Assembly: GCA_900312665.1 (NCBI GenBank)
Contig: ONZQ02000001.1
Location: 560,954 to 624,953 of the forward strand
DNA from: Cephalotrichum gorgonifer
Lineage: Eukaryota > Ascomycota > Sordariomycetes > Microascales > Microascaceae
Reading direction: 5' to 3'
Length of the DNA: 64,000 nt
The position numbers were made by a program, and so were the translations under genes. Position 1 is the stretch's first letter, and every line of letters begins with the position of its first letter. The notes below the pieces were generated by a model. That model worked only from the letters and a program-made list of their open reading frames with translations. It did not search any database and was not told where the DNA came from. Below, piece after piece: positions 20,559-30,725 of the stretch.

Positions 20559-21255
20559 GGTGGGGGGGCAAAAATGGGAAGGGAGGAGAGAGAGAAGGGG
20601 GGTACTGACACTAATATGTGAGAAGATAAAGTGAGGTTAGGATAGGCTAAAACAGGAACATGGTCCAAAACCACCCTTCTTGATGCTTGCTGCCGAAATA
20701 TCCATGCTTGCAACCGGTCCAGTTACCAAAATTTCGTGTTATTGGATACTTCCCTCCACCCTCCTCAGGCTCCCAACCGAGTTCCATGACCTAGTCCTGA
20801 CAATAGACGGTGGCTCTGGGGCGATTTGGCCTCAAATGCCCTTCAGGCCCCGGTGCGACTCACTTAGGCAGTATCGGGTAGGGAAGATGTGTTGGCTCGG
20901 TGGTTGTCGAAGCAACTATAGAGGAGAATCTTGATTCGTCAGGCCCCATCGCCTGTGTAACCAATCGCAGGGGTCTGGGGTTCAGTCCGCCCCGCATAAT
21001 AAGCAGCATCCAATGATTGTGGCGAGGAGATTTTACATGTTCTTGGCTCTTGGCTCTTGGCAACATAATCTTTTCTCGCACAGACACATGATGCTAATAC
21101 CATGTAATTGTCTAAATTCGTCCCCCTTACGGAGTACATGCAGTGTAATCGTCGACGTCGCTCGTCGGCTGAAGCGGAATATCCATCGCAACAGCTACAA
21201 CATCCACGGCAAACACTTAGGAATGGGGTAGAAAATTGAGGGAAAAGAAAAGAAG
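20559..21255. other. Intergenic region with a tRNA-like G/C-rich element
   Basis: No gene seen. Near 20940-20996 the sequence has a G/C-rich foldable stretch containing GGGGTTCAGTCCGCCCC, similar to a tRNA T-arm, but no matching acceptor stem or D-arm. TACGGAGTA is at 21128-21136. Confidence 0.35.
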
Positions 21256-23234
21256 ATGGCACCACCAACCTTGGAGACTATCCCCCGGGATATTCGTCTC
21301 CTCATAATTGAGCAGGTATGTTGCTATGAGGGAAACTTTCTTCCAGGCTGACATGTAGTATTCAGTTGGGTGGTCGACGAAACCTTAGGAACCTCTGCAA
21401 GGTTTCCAAGACGCTCTACCAAGACACCGTTCCGTATTTATATCAATCGTTATCTGTGCATGCATTAGAGCACGACCTTGAGTATCTATTTACACCAAAC
21501 CTTCTAGCGGCCAGAGACCGAGGCCTATTCAACTACACACGTGAGTTGAAAATTTGGGCGTACTTTCATGAGGTAAGAACTCGGCGATGCATGCATCTCC
21601 AGCAGGATGACCCATCCGATCGTCTTGGCGATTATATGGAGACCTTGGCTATGGAAGTAGAGTGTGTGCTCCATGGATATACGGCGGGTACCATACGATC
21701 TCTCGAGTGAGTAACCCCTTTCTCCTTCTTCCCTGAAACACTCCTCAAGGCTCACTTGGCTTTGGACTGACCTAACTGCAGATGGGACTTGGGAACATGC
21801 GTCCCGCAATCACTGCTCGGGCCAGGCGGCTACTTCCCCCTAGAGCACCCCAATATCGAGACAATTCGCTTGGTAACGGACGGCGAGTGTTTCTGGAGCG
21901 AAGTACCGAGTGGTCGCCTGGCTCTGTCGGCCTTCCCAGGTCTCAAGCGCCTATCTTGGAAGGGAATATCGTCTCAGGGAGACTTGGATTCCCTCGCAGA
22001 TGTCCTCACACAGCGATCGCACCAGCTAGAGGAACTAGAGCTTGACTTCACATATCACCGTGACAGGCTCTACGACGAAGTTGACCCGGATGAACTTGAA
22101 AATACCATATATTCAGGAGCTCTAGTGACAATTTTGAGCCTCCCCGAACGAGGGACTGGGACATTTCCCAAACTGAAAAAGCTAGCCTTATCATCTGCCT
22201 GGCTCACCCCTGGCGATAACGGGTCTGAATGGTGGACTCAAATTCTAAAGGGTATACATGACACCTTCGACTTTAGTATACTTAACTCGCTGTGTTTGAG
22301 GGACTGTACGGGCTGGGCCCACCTTATCAAAGCCCTCACCGAGTCTTCTTTACCAATCCGCCTGAAGTCTCTTGAGATCCAGGCCTATATGGATGACATG
22401 GACGACATAGAACACGGTATTATGTTGTCCTTCCTCCGGAGCTTTCAGGGACTCGAGGAGGTGTTCGTCACTACTCGCTATCAGGGTAGCCCATTGAGTC
22501 TATGGCGTACCATGGTCCACCATCGAGATACTCTCGTCAGATTCTCCCACCACCTGACAAGTTTCGACTGGGCCGAAGGATATGAACGCCATATAGATTC
22601 GGCAGATCTGTCATTCGATGAGCCAGAAGAGGTAGACTCCTGGTCAGGAAACCCGTTCAGTCAGCTGGGCCTCACAAGCCTTGGGCTCTCCTGCACTCCT
22701 TCATTTATGGTGAGAAATAATATCGCCAACTCTCAACACGAGAGATATTATGCATCAACTGACAGACCCGTGATGCAGCGCCGTTTTATTTCACCGTTTG
22801 CATCCCAAAATTCGCTTCAGCTCTTACACATGCGACCGTCCGGTGCCGACCTGTCTCAGTGCGTGAGATGGATCCTTGGGAAGAAAAGATCCGACCCTGT
22901 CTTCGACCCTTCCGGGATGGATCTTCCCTATGGGTGGAACATGGAACTTGGCAAGTCCTTCCTAGACTTTGCCCAATGGGCCTTCGGACCCACCGGTATC
23001 CGATCGCTGCGATTGCTAGCGTACGGTGACTTTTCATACAGCCTACGCTTCAAGCCCACGCTCCTTCGCCGGCGGGAGGTGCCGTGCCGTAGCGAGGACA
23101 ACAATCTATTTCTGCGGTTTGACGAGCTCCGGGTAGGCGAGAACCAAGAACTTTGGGAGCTGTGGGAGCTCTACGAGCAGGAGTTGCATTTCCTAACTGC
23201 CTGTCCCACTGATACCCTCATGCATGTCTCTTGA
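21256..23234 (+). CDS. F-box-like protein with degenerate leucine-rich C-terminal region
   Basis: Exons 21256-21315, 21366-21706 and 21782-23234 give 617 aa. The 50-nt first intron has a GTATGT donor and TTCAG acceptor; the second has a GTGAGT donor and TGCAG acceptor. Residues about 8-50 (TIPRDIRLLIIEQL, then RNLCKVSKTLYQDTVPYLYQ) are a fungal F-box, which would bind Skp1 in an SCF ubiquitin ligase. The remainder has irregular leucine-rich segments (LSAFPGLKRLSWKGISS; LPIRLKSLEIQAY; FSQLGLTSLGLSC) that probably form the substrate-binding side. Substrate unknown. The family is large, variable and often lineage-specific in fungi. An open frame beginning at 23224 overlaps the end in another frame; whether it is a missed exon is unclear. 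An orphan kinase-like gene follows. Confidence 0.8.
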
Positions 23235-23900
23235 GTGCAAACGGCACGGTACGCCCGGTCTCGGTGGACAACCTAAACTCTGGAGGATAAGAGACGTGAG
23301 TAGGAACTGTGGAAGGTATATTACGAGCTCTAGGCTCTCCTTCATTCTACACCAAGAACCCTTCTCTCAGTATAGATTGACAAATTCGACAGTGATCACT
23401 GTACACGACAATTTCTCTTCCATCTTACGGATGGAGCCTACATTTATCCCCCATCTCGAGAGGGCTACTGTGAGCTCCAGAGACAGGTTATGCGTAGTTA
23501 TCGATGTCCCAGATCCCTATTGTTGTGTCATCTGAGGCCTTATTTCCAACGGCCGAGCAAGGCTTGGAGAGAGGGATTTGCAAAGTACTATCACGCGCCA
23601 CGCCGCTGACAAGGACAGTTGATAGCTCAAAGCTGGAATGAATGGCAGGTAATACTAGAGCGAGCAAGTAAAAGCATGAGAATATATGCAGGTTTAGCCA
23701 ATTAGTGTAGAGACGTGTTGCATATGTTACTCCGACGGCATGTGGCATTGCTGAGAACAGATGTGTAAACCCTGCACCACCCAAATCCTTGAATTGAGCG
23801 GGGTTACCCCTCATTAGATCCATCCACTCTGAGAACACACCAATATGCCACAACCTCTGCCTAGCAAGATCAACTCCTAGTAATCCTTTCTCACTCCACC
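23235..23900. other. Intergenic region between F-box and kinase-like genes
   Basis: A 103-codon plus-strand frame (23224-23535) and a 121-codon minus-strand frame (23488-23853) are open. Neither has a recognisable domain, so I see no supported gene here. Confidence 0.4.
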
Positions 23901-24728
23901 ATGGCAGATCCAGTCAATAGAGCATCTGTTCTCGATCAAATCCAGTCATTTTCCGACTTTGATATGGTTATGGGGACATGTCTGCAAGACAGAGACAAAT
24001 CTAAGGTCTTCTCCTCAATATTCTGGAAGTTTTGCAACAACAGCAAAGCATATTTTACAGAGATCCCCAAAAGAGATACCGAGGTCACACTGGAGGAAGC
24101 AAAATCATCTCTTCAACAGATCCCAGACGAGGAAATATACCCAGAACTCCCCCAGGGTACGACCATCACTGTGGCAACCCAGACCAGCATGTCGCAGGCA
24201 TCCGTGTTTGTCAAGCGGCCGCCCCTTGCTGACTATGGTGATGACCCTGACCATTCCTGGATTCGCGACATCTTCCTTGCTGAGGCTCTAATCATGGAGA
24301 GAATCTCGAAAGCACCTCATAAGAATCTCGTACGATACTACGGCTGCCTCCTAGGTGACAATCGCGTCAAAGGGATCGTATTAGAGCGCCATGAGCGTAC
24401 TCTGTTGACATATTTCCAGTGCGGCGACGGGCGCTTGGATGATGATGCGGCATTTATGGCAGAGCTCGAGTCTGCGGTATATCACCTGCACTCCCTCGGA
24501 TTGGCACATAATGATATAAAGCCAAGCAACATTATGTTGAATGAGGAGAAGATGCCGGTACTCATTGATTTTGGATCGTGCCAGCCGTTTGGGGCGAGGT
24601 TGTTGTCGGGTGGTACCCCTGGCTGGTTTGAGGAACAGTTCAACACTTCAGCAAGTGAACATGATTTGGTTTCGTTGAGGTTGATGCGGACATGGCTAGC
24701 GAACCCCGATCGGAGATTGACGTGCTAG
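23901..24728 (+). CDS. Orphan protein-kinase-like protein
   Basis: A single exon encodes 275 aa. The C-lobe has kinase hallmarks: a catalytic-loop equivalent at 203-210 (HNDIKPSNIM, where the usual HRD reads HND), and the metal-binding DFG at 223-225 (LIDFGSCQPFG). The N-lobe is reduced. Lys105 in SVFVKRPPL could be the ATP-anchoring lysine, but no clear glycine-rich loop precedes it. The segment GGTPGWFEEQF after the DFG motif matches fungal kinase-like relatives, and the chain ends soon after it, so the C-lobe is short. It belongs to the expanded, fast-evolving set of fungal kinase-like proteins with unknown targets. Catalytic Asp205, Asn210 and Asp223 are all present, so activity is possible. 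It sits directly downstream of the F-box gene. Confidence 0.75.
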   Translation: MADPVNRASVLDQIQSFSDFDMVMGTCLQDRDKSKVFSSIFWKFCNNSKAYFTEIPKRDTEVTLEEAKSSLQQIPDEEIYPELPQGTTITVATQTSMSQASVFVKRPPLADYGDDPDHSWIRDIFLAEALIMERISKAPHKNLVRYYGCLLGDNRVKGIVLERHERTLLTYFQCGDGRLDDDAAFMAELESAVYHLHSLGLAHNDIKPSNIMLNEEKMPVLIDFGSCQPFGARLLSGGTPGWFEEQFNTSASEHDLVSLRLMRTWLANPDRRLTC

Positions 24729-25675
24729 TTCACGGAGGGAACCCATATTACTTTGGCCGATCTCTCTGGCTTTCCGTTTCCATCAGCCGCTCTATCGGTT
24801 TCTATTGGCTGATAGACTAATGAGGGCGTTTTCAGAGTTTAACACGTTCTCTCCGGTTGAGGATGTCCTTCAAATCGGGGAGGAGGAAATGATGGACTTG
24901 ATGCAGCCGGCTAAGCTAGAAGCATGATCCATGGTGATGTGCGAGTAATAATGGGCGAGAAGATGTGGTCTACTTTCTGGAGAAGAGCATGGGATACCAG
25001 GATGTGAGTTAGCTGAGGTTAAGGATAAAATTTCCCGTTATACTGCAATACGAGAGCGATATAGAAGCCCTGCTGCTCGTTTGGGGCATGTCTTGGATCC
25101 TAGATAACTAACGCGAGCCGCTCTTCCAGCAGGAGGGTCGCCAGCACCGATTCTCGCCTAGGTCTCGTTGCTCTGGCTAACCCCACATTGTTAGTAGCAA
25201 TGGCAATACTGAAATATAACGTCGGGATTTTTGTTTCTGGGGGGAAGCTAGTAGGATTACAAAATAAATCCAAGGAGGTGGGCACCCTGGTTTTGCGAGG
25301 ATTCCAATTCCGTAACTTAAAGTCCCGTGGAAGCGGCGTGAAGGTATCCACAATATGTCTGATTGGGCGAGATATCCAAAGGGGGTGTGTCACTACGACG
25401 TCACTTGACCGCTTGTAGATGGATCAAGACGGACGTGATCCCATCCCGCTCTCTAGACTTGCGTCAGCATGACGCATGACCTCATTGCCGGCTCACACGG
25501 ATAGTGCACCAAGACTGCATTTCAAATAAAGCTTGCGTCGGGCCGTTCCTGGCCTCGGAAATACATATAATACTTGACACTTTTCTCCGCATTCTTGAGC
25601 GTCATTGCCCTATTTACACGATCAAATATCCAAACACGAAATTCTTAGGGGGGAAAGCAAACATTTACCGCCAGT
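24729..25675. other. Intergenic region, no supported gene
   Basis: A 35-codon open frame (ATG at 24820) with acidic composition is the only protein-like stretch. It could be a relic of a longer gene but cannot be assigned. The last 250 bp are A/T-rich promoter-like sequence of the PLDc_N gene. Confidence 0.4.
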
Positions 25676-26096
25676 ATGAACCAAATATTCTCCCTCTACA
25701 CTCTCCTCCACCTGTGCCTGGCCTTCTGCGTCTCCGCCGCCCCTGTAACCGACGAGGTCCTGGCGACCACAAGCGGCGACAATGCCTGGCAGTATGGCAC
25801 CAGCGGAGGCATCATTGGGCTCATCGTCCTAATCCTAGACATTATCGTTTTCGGTGCGTCTAAGCAATCTCTCGCGCTGTTGTGTCAGCTTCGGAGCGCA
25901 GGTCCAGAACTTTGCCCCGCTAACTTGTTATTTCCCGTATCTAGTTGAGGTCCTACAGTCTACCCGCGCGCCAATTTCGAAGCTTATATGGTGTCTCGTC
26001 GTCTTCCTGTTCCCCGTCATCGGAATGTTCGTATACTGGATGTTCTCAAACAGGACCGCGCACAGGCGGGGTGCCGGATATGACCCTGTACCCTAG
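25676..26096 (+). CDS. Small two-helix membrane protein with PLDc_N (cardiolipin synthase N-terminal-like) domain
   Basis: Exons 25676-25853 and 25945-26096 give 109 aa. The intron has a GTGCGT donor and TCTAG acceptor. A signal peptide is visible (MNQIFSLYTLLHLCLAFCV, then SAAP). Two helices follow: GGIIGLIVLILDIIVFVEVL (about 47-66) and LIWCLVVFLFPVIGMFVYWM (about 76-95), joined by the conserved short loop QSTRAPISKL. This is the PLDc_N domain, which in bacterial cardiolipin synthases precedes the catalytic phospholipase D domains; here it stands alone, so it is not an enzyme. The tail FSNRTAHRRGAGYDPVP is short and basic. Stand-alone fungal PLDc_N proteins have, as far as I know, no assigned function. 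Likely secretory-pathway or plasma membrane. Confidence 0.85.
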
Positions 26097-26884
26097 ACGT
26101 CGTCGACTAGGTGCAGGTGGTCACTACGAAGTGCGTTATCGAGAGGTGGAGGTCGCTACATCAGGCACGGCATGTTGTAGTAAAAGGATGTATCCCTCTT
26201 AGCAACGATGTCCATTCGTGTGCTCGCCCTCGGTCAGTGGAAAGATGGGAAGAGGATTTTACGGGATATCTATTCATGAAATAGGAGCAAGAAGGGCATC
26301 ATGGAGAACTTCCCTCGGCGAGATCGGGGGTGGTGTTAATGGGCACGAAGAGTGCCAATATTTATTCATGCATATAACTTGTAGTTCCTCTCTAGTCGCC
26401 ATTCCTCACGTTTCTTGAACCTGCCATGCGGATAGGTGGCTCGCTTTCTTCGTAATGGTGGCTCGTATCCTCTATTTCCCCCCAACCCCAAACCTCCATG
26501 CGAGGTCTAGATGTAGGTAACGCATCTAGTCGAATGCCCATAATATAGCCTCGCCGCGAAGATCCCCCGGCCTCAGAGTATTACGCCAAGTGCGAAGAGG
26601 TTGTCGTATGTTATCCTCACGAGGCTTGTTGAAGGTGGGGGGCGTGTCACATCAACCCTGCGAAGCGGTGGCTCGATGCGGAAGACACTCTTCGTGTAAG
26701 TGTCGGCGGATGCCTCGGGCAGTTATCCGATTTCTGGCTCGCCCATCCGATCCAGCCTCCCGGCTCGTCAAAGCACACTTCAACATAGGCGTCCGCGGCT
26801 CGGTCCAGCCGAACGGTGGTTTCTTCCGTCCCATGCACCCAATAGGGCTACGAGCAGTCGAGAATATCGAAAGGGCCCGGTCCA
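26097..26884. other. Region downstream of the unrecognised minus-strand gene; possible coding relic
   Basis: On the minus strand, in a frame shifted from the gene at 26885-27414, a coherent stretch (PFDILDC, stop, then PYWVHGTEETTVRLDRAADA and VEVCFDEPGGWIGWA) runs from about 26870 to 26700. A further 40-codon stretch follows near 26640-26527. This looks like a continuation broken by a frameshift and a stop, or further exons I cannot place. Nothing else seen. Confidence 0.35.
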
Positions 26885-27414
26885 CTAAATGTTGAAGCCA
26901 ACAATCCCTTCAGCGACTAGCCGCCTCCTTGCGGGAGAAGAATGGGAGTATAGCGAGATACGTCGACCAATGATGCCCTCGTTGCCGACCTCTAGGGAAA
27001 CGGGTTTTGCGAGTACAAGGTCAACCTCGAACGCTCCAACTTCGTCCGTAACCGACTTCAACGGAAATTCGCAAAAGTGGCCGCATTCTTCCGCTGCCTG
27101 TAGGAGGTCTCCTGTTTTGCTTCAAGTTGATTGCTGTTAGCCCTCTGGACTTCATCATAGCCATCAACACAAGCGACCATAGGGGAGGACACTACTTACT
27201 GTATCACCACAACATAGTCTTGGAGGCAGTCACTGCTAGGAGAATCCTCGCCGAACGGCGTTAACCGTATGTGCGTTGCCGTCGTACTCCTGGGGCTGTT
27301 GGGGGAATGGAAGACGAGGTCGGCCCGGGCGGCGAATCCGCCTGATACTTCGGTGGAGCTGAGGGCGGCGAGGGCTCCGCCTCTGGGCTTAGGGGTGATT
27401 TCGTGTCCGCACAT
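26885..27414 (-). CDS. Unrecognised protein, possibly truncated or decaying
   Basis: Exons 27200-27414 and 26885-27119 give 149 aa. The intron has a GTAAGT donor, a CTAAC branch and an AAG acceptor; a nearer CAG acceptor leads into another frame. The product starts MCGHEITPKPRGGALAALSS and has protein-like, acidic/hydrophobic composition (for example RADLVFHSPNSP, IRLTPFGEDSP, EVGAFEVDLVLAKPVSLEVG). No domain is recognised, and there is no signal peptide or membrane helix. After the stop, coding-like sequence continues in another frame (see 26097-26884), so the true gene may be longer, with the present stop caused by a frameshift. Both the model and its intactness are uncertain. Confidence 0.45.
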
Positions 27415-28078
27415 ATTCGGATTCAAGGCTAGGCAGGAAAGATTGTATCGGAGGGAAACTTGTAGGGTAGAGTTCTATGAAGAATAGACATCAGTTGGTC
27501 ACAGCAACCCGGATGCTGCTGGGAGGATTAAGGCATTTTAAATGGCAGAAGAGGCGGAACTCTCCGTGAGAAGATATGAGCTTGTTGCACAAGAACATGC
27601 AACAAGTAAGTAGCCACCACCCCCCCTTTGCCCCTTAGTCCGGCGTTTAGGAAGGGGTGGCGCTTGATCGAGGCTGGTCTAGGTCGGGTAGCCGCCAATG
27701 AGATTAGTGGATCCTGCCCCGTAAATTGCCCAAATCGGCGGTGCTCAGGATTGAGCAAGTTTGAGCTTGAAAGTACAAAGGCATGTTTCGGGCGATAAAA
27801 CTATGGCGGGAGTGAATGCCTGAGACCATTTCTGGTCGGGTGATGTGTGCTAAGGCTCCTTAAAATTCAACTATGGTACTTTGCGTTGGGCCCGGAGGCG
27901 ATTCATGGATAGTTGAGCTAGCTAGCTACCTTGATGGCTGAGACCACCTTGTTGGCCACACCCTGATGGCTATCATCGGCAGGTGGCTTGCCGCATGGAG
28001 ACCGTAAGAATTGCCGCAACACATCTTATATCGACGCATTTCATTTCTCTAGATAGATAGCATGCTAAGGCTACGTGG
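27415..28078. other. Intergenic region, nothing recognised
   Basis: No protein-like frame and no clear signal. It contains the 3' flank of the SOD gene. Confidence 0.5.
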
Positions 28079-28857
28079 TCAGAGGGCCGCCTTCAAGACT
28101 TGAAAGACATCGTCGCGAGACCCGGAGAACCTTCTCTCACAGGTGCTCCAGTTGACAACCTGCCAGATATTCTCGACATAGGCCGCCTTTCCGTTAAGAT
28201 ACTATCGAAAGTATTAGGATCACATCTCCATCCATTCAAAGTAACAGGAGGGCCATACCTGTAGATAGTACGCGTGCTCCCACATGTCAACCCCCAAAAT
28301 GGGCACCTCCCCGCCAACAACAGGGTCCTGGTCCTTCGTCGTCACGATCGCCAGTCGTCCCTGCTTATCCTTGACCAGCCAGCCCCAGCCACTCCCCTGA
28401 ATCCCCAGAAGAGCAGCCGAGAACTCCTTCTTGAACGCATCTAGGCTACTCCACGTCTTGGAGATCTCCGCGACCAGGGTCGCCGCGGCCTCGGGCTTGG
28501 CGTCGGGCGAGGAACTAGGGACAAGGTTCTCCCAGAAGAGTGAGTGGTTTATGTGGCCACCACCGTTGAAGCGAATGGCGGCCTGGAGGGCGATGCGTGC
28601 GGGGATGTCGGTTGACTGGGTTGCGACAGAGTAGGTCTGGAGGGCATTGTTGAGGTTCGTTACGTAGGCTTGGTGGTGCTTGCTGTGGTGAAGCTCCATG
28701 ATCTGGGCGGAGATGCTCGGTTCCAGGGCCTGAGGGGTAATGTCAGACGGGTTGGACCAGAGGGACGTAGATAAGCTGGGCGGGGGCCGGAGGGCGGGAT
28801 TGGACTTACATCGTAAGCGTAGGGAAGAGCCGGAAGGGTGTATTTTTCGTTAGACAT
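28079..28857 (-). CDS. Superoxide dismutase, Mn type, without mitochondrial presequence
   Basis: Exons 28810-28857, 28259-28729 and 28079-28201 give 213 aa. Introns have GTAAGT and GTATGG donors with CTCAG and ATAG acceptors, and both junctions fall in conserved sequence. The enzyme converts superoxide to O2 and H2O2. The four metal ligands are His30 (MELHHSKHH), His78 (GGHINHSLFW), Asp164 and His168 (GVDMWEHAYYL). Gln127 in GIQGSGWGWL is in the position typical of Mn enzymes. The protein starts MSNEKYTLPALPYAYD, almost at the mature N-terminus of mitochondrial MnSOD. No targeting peptide is encoded, so a cytosolic location is likely, as in fungi with an extra cytosolic MnSOD. An upstream alternative start adding a presequence was not found. 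Confidence 0.93.
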
Positions 28858-29748
28858 GCTGGGCAGGAGGTGTAGTTCTTGAGGTTCCAGATTAAATTTT
28901 GGTAGAGCGAAGAGATATGTTTGGTCTGGGGAGGGATGTTGTAGTTGTGCACGACAGACGGGAAGCAAACAATGGGATCTGTAAGCTTAAGAGTCCTCTA
29001 GAAGGACCCACGCGCGGGTCCGATGTAAGGACCAATAGAACATGTTGGATCGAGGGTCAACAGGGTAATACTACGGCCGGCAGCGAGGGCTCTCCGTGCT
29101 GAGCAAGATATTACCTCATCGACGAAACTCAGGCCAGGGACCCGGTTGCGATGTACGGCTGTACTGACCTGCATTCCGTTTGTAGGAAGGCGGGCGTACT
29201 TCTGATAGCGAAATGTATGTTACGACAGACTTGACCTACCGGGTCCTCCGGCCCCGTCCTCGCCAAGACCTCACTATCCCTGGTCAGTCCTTAAATATCT
29301 AGCAAGCCCGGCATCTATCTCAGTGCCAAGCATATCTCTTCTGTTTCTAGAATCTGGCCCGGAGATAGCCCCCGCTCTCTTGCCATCATCCAACTTAGTT
29401 TGCCGGAATGGATACGTGTATTGCGGGGGTAGAATATGCTATATCCATCCCGGCCCGTATTGATATCGTCATCAGCTCACGACGTTGGGGAAACGGAGTT
29501 GGCTATAACCATTTACTCACGCCGTAGGTTTTGAAGTTTCGCAGGATATCAATGTTACCTACTTACTGGTTGATACTTCATATATACCTGGAAGGTGGTT
29601 ATTTTGCTGGTCACCATGGGCCTGACCCTAGGCAGCTGCAAGTACCATAGAGGTTAATTTCAACCCTTCTGCACCTCCAAGATTGCCCGTAGTTGCACGA
29701 AGACTAATAGTTTAGACTAACGAGCTCTATGTCCATAACAAGCAGTAA
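28858..29748. other. Intergenic region between SOD promoter and tRNA-Met
   Basis: No gene seen. It holds the SOD promoter; the last 120 bp are A/T-rich. Confidence 0.5.
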
Positions 29749-29846
29749 GCCTTCTTAGCTCAGTTGGTAGAGCGCTGGTCTCATAATATGACTCGGAATA
29801 ATTCCGGGATATCCAGAGGTCGACAGTTCGAGCCTGCCAGAGGGCA
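29749..29846 (+). tRNA. tRNA-Met (CAT), elongator type, with intron
   Basis: A full cloverleaf can be drawn. The acceptor stem is GCCTTCT (29749-29755) paired with AGAGGGC (29839-29845), discriminator A. The D-arm is GCTC...GAGC. The anticodon loop is CTCATAA with anticodon CAT, the T-loop TTCGAGC. An intron of about 25-27 nt (TATGACTCGG to CGGGATA) sits just 3' of the anticodon, the normal site for nuclear tRNA introns. After its removal the anticodon stem CTGGT/TCCAG forms with one U-U pair, as in yeast elongator tRNA-Met. It decodes internal AUG codons; it lacks the initiator-type A1-U72 pair. Confidence 0.92.
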
Positions 29847-30206
29847 TACATTTTTGCCGTTTTTGCCAGTTGCATATTGGGCTAACTCCTTGAGAAGGAG
29901 CCAATAAGACTACATGAAATGTGAGAAATTCCACATTCAACAACTCCTGAGCAAGACTCTTACGGTGGTCACGTCCATACGCTAATTTCTCGATCATGGA
30001 GACGGCAGCTCTTGTCTGTCCGTGACAGGATGGAGGATGAACTTGCACGTAGGCCACCACTCCCTCCGGAGGGCGGCAGCACCCATCGCCTGTCAGGACA
30101 AACTTCCCCTTGGGCCTCCAGGAGGGCTAAAGGTTAGGAAAGCGTAGACGGCGAAGTATCAAGCCGGCAAACCTGCATCATAATTGCCCCCCCCCCAAAC
30201 GCTTCC
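29847..30206. other. Intergenic region, 3' flank of tRNA and decarboxylase gene
   Basis: Nothing recognised except a short poly-C run near 30187. Confidence 0.5.
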
Positions 30207-30725
30207 TCACATGGTCGGCCAGCTTGGGTCAATAGGCTCCAGCTCCCCAGCCCCCCGAAAGTCCTCCACAACATCCGCCTGCTCGCTCAACAACACACGG
30301 TCGGTCTGTATCCCAATGCGCGCAAGTCCCCTCCACCTCTCCAAGTCCCCATCGTCCCTTTTATCCCCCCTCGCCGCCCCATTATGTTCCCAGTGCCCCT
30401 TCGAGAACGCGATGAGCGTCGTGATGTGGCCGTTCGGGATGTCGAACACGAGTGAGCATATTGTCCCTGTTTCCTCGAGCCAGTTGCACTGCCACAGCTC
30501 CCCGGGGCGGATGCACTGGTACGTCGCGGCCTGGAAGTTCTTCCGGCCGGCCATCGGCCCGCCGTGGATGGCGTAGACGATTCGGTCCTCGTTGAAGAAC
30601 CAGAGCTCGTAGCGCCACTTCTCGGTCGAGCCCTCGGCGTTTTGGACGTTGTAGTCATAGATGAGGTGGCGGTCTCGGAGGTCGGCGTCAAAGGTGCTGT
30701 CTTGGGGATGGAGGAGGACCGGCAT
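30207..30725 (-). CDS. Phenolic acid decarboxylase (PAD family)
   Basis: A single exon encodes 172 aa from the ATG at 30725 (MPVLLHPQDSTFDADLRDRH). The frame stays open upstream, but with no earlier ATG before non-coding sequence. Family features in order are HLIYDYNVQNAEG, EKWRYELWFFNEDRIVY, AIHGGPMAGRKNFQAATYQC, GELWQCNWLEETGTICSLVF and GHITTLIAFSKGHWEHNG. The fold is a small lipocalin-like beta barrel. Members remove CO2 without cofactor from p-coumaric, ferulic or caffeic acid to give vinylphenols, which in plant-associated microbes detoxifies cell-wall phenolics. Length agrees with bacterial and fungal PADs. Probably cytosolic; no signal peptide. The single-exon structure and bacterial abundance leave lateral origin open. 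Confidence 0.88.
   Translation of the reverse strand: MPVLLHPQDSTFDADLRDRHLIYDYNVQNAEGSTEKWRYELWFFNEDRIVYAIHGGPMAGRKNFQAATYQCIRPGELWQCNWLEETGTICSLVFDIPNGHITTLIAFSKGHWEHNGAARGDKRDDGDLERWRGLARIGIQTDRVLLSEQADVVEDFRGAGELEPIDPSWPTM

Noticed and set aside
23224..23535. 103-codon frame overlapping the end of the F-box gene
   Set aside because: No domain, different frame, and no splice pair was found that links it convincingly.
23488..23853. 121-codon minus-strand frame
   Set aside because: No recognisable domain; composition not clearly coding.
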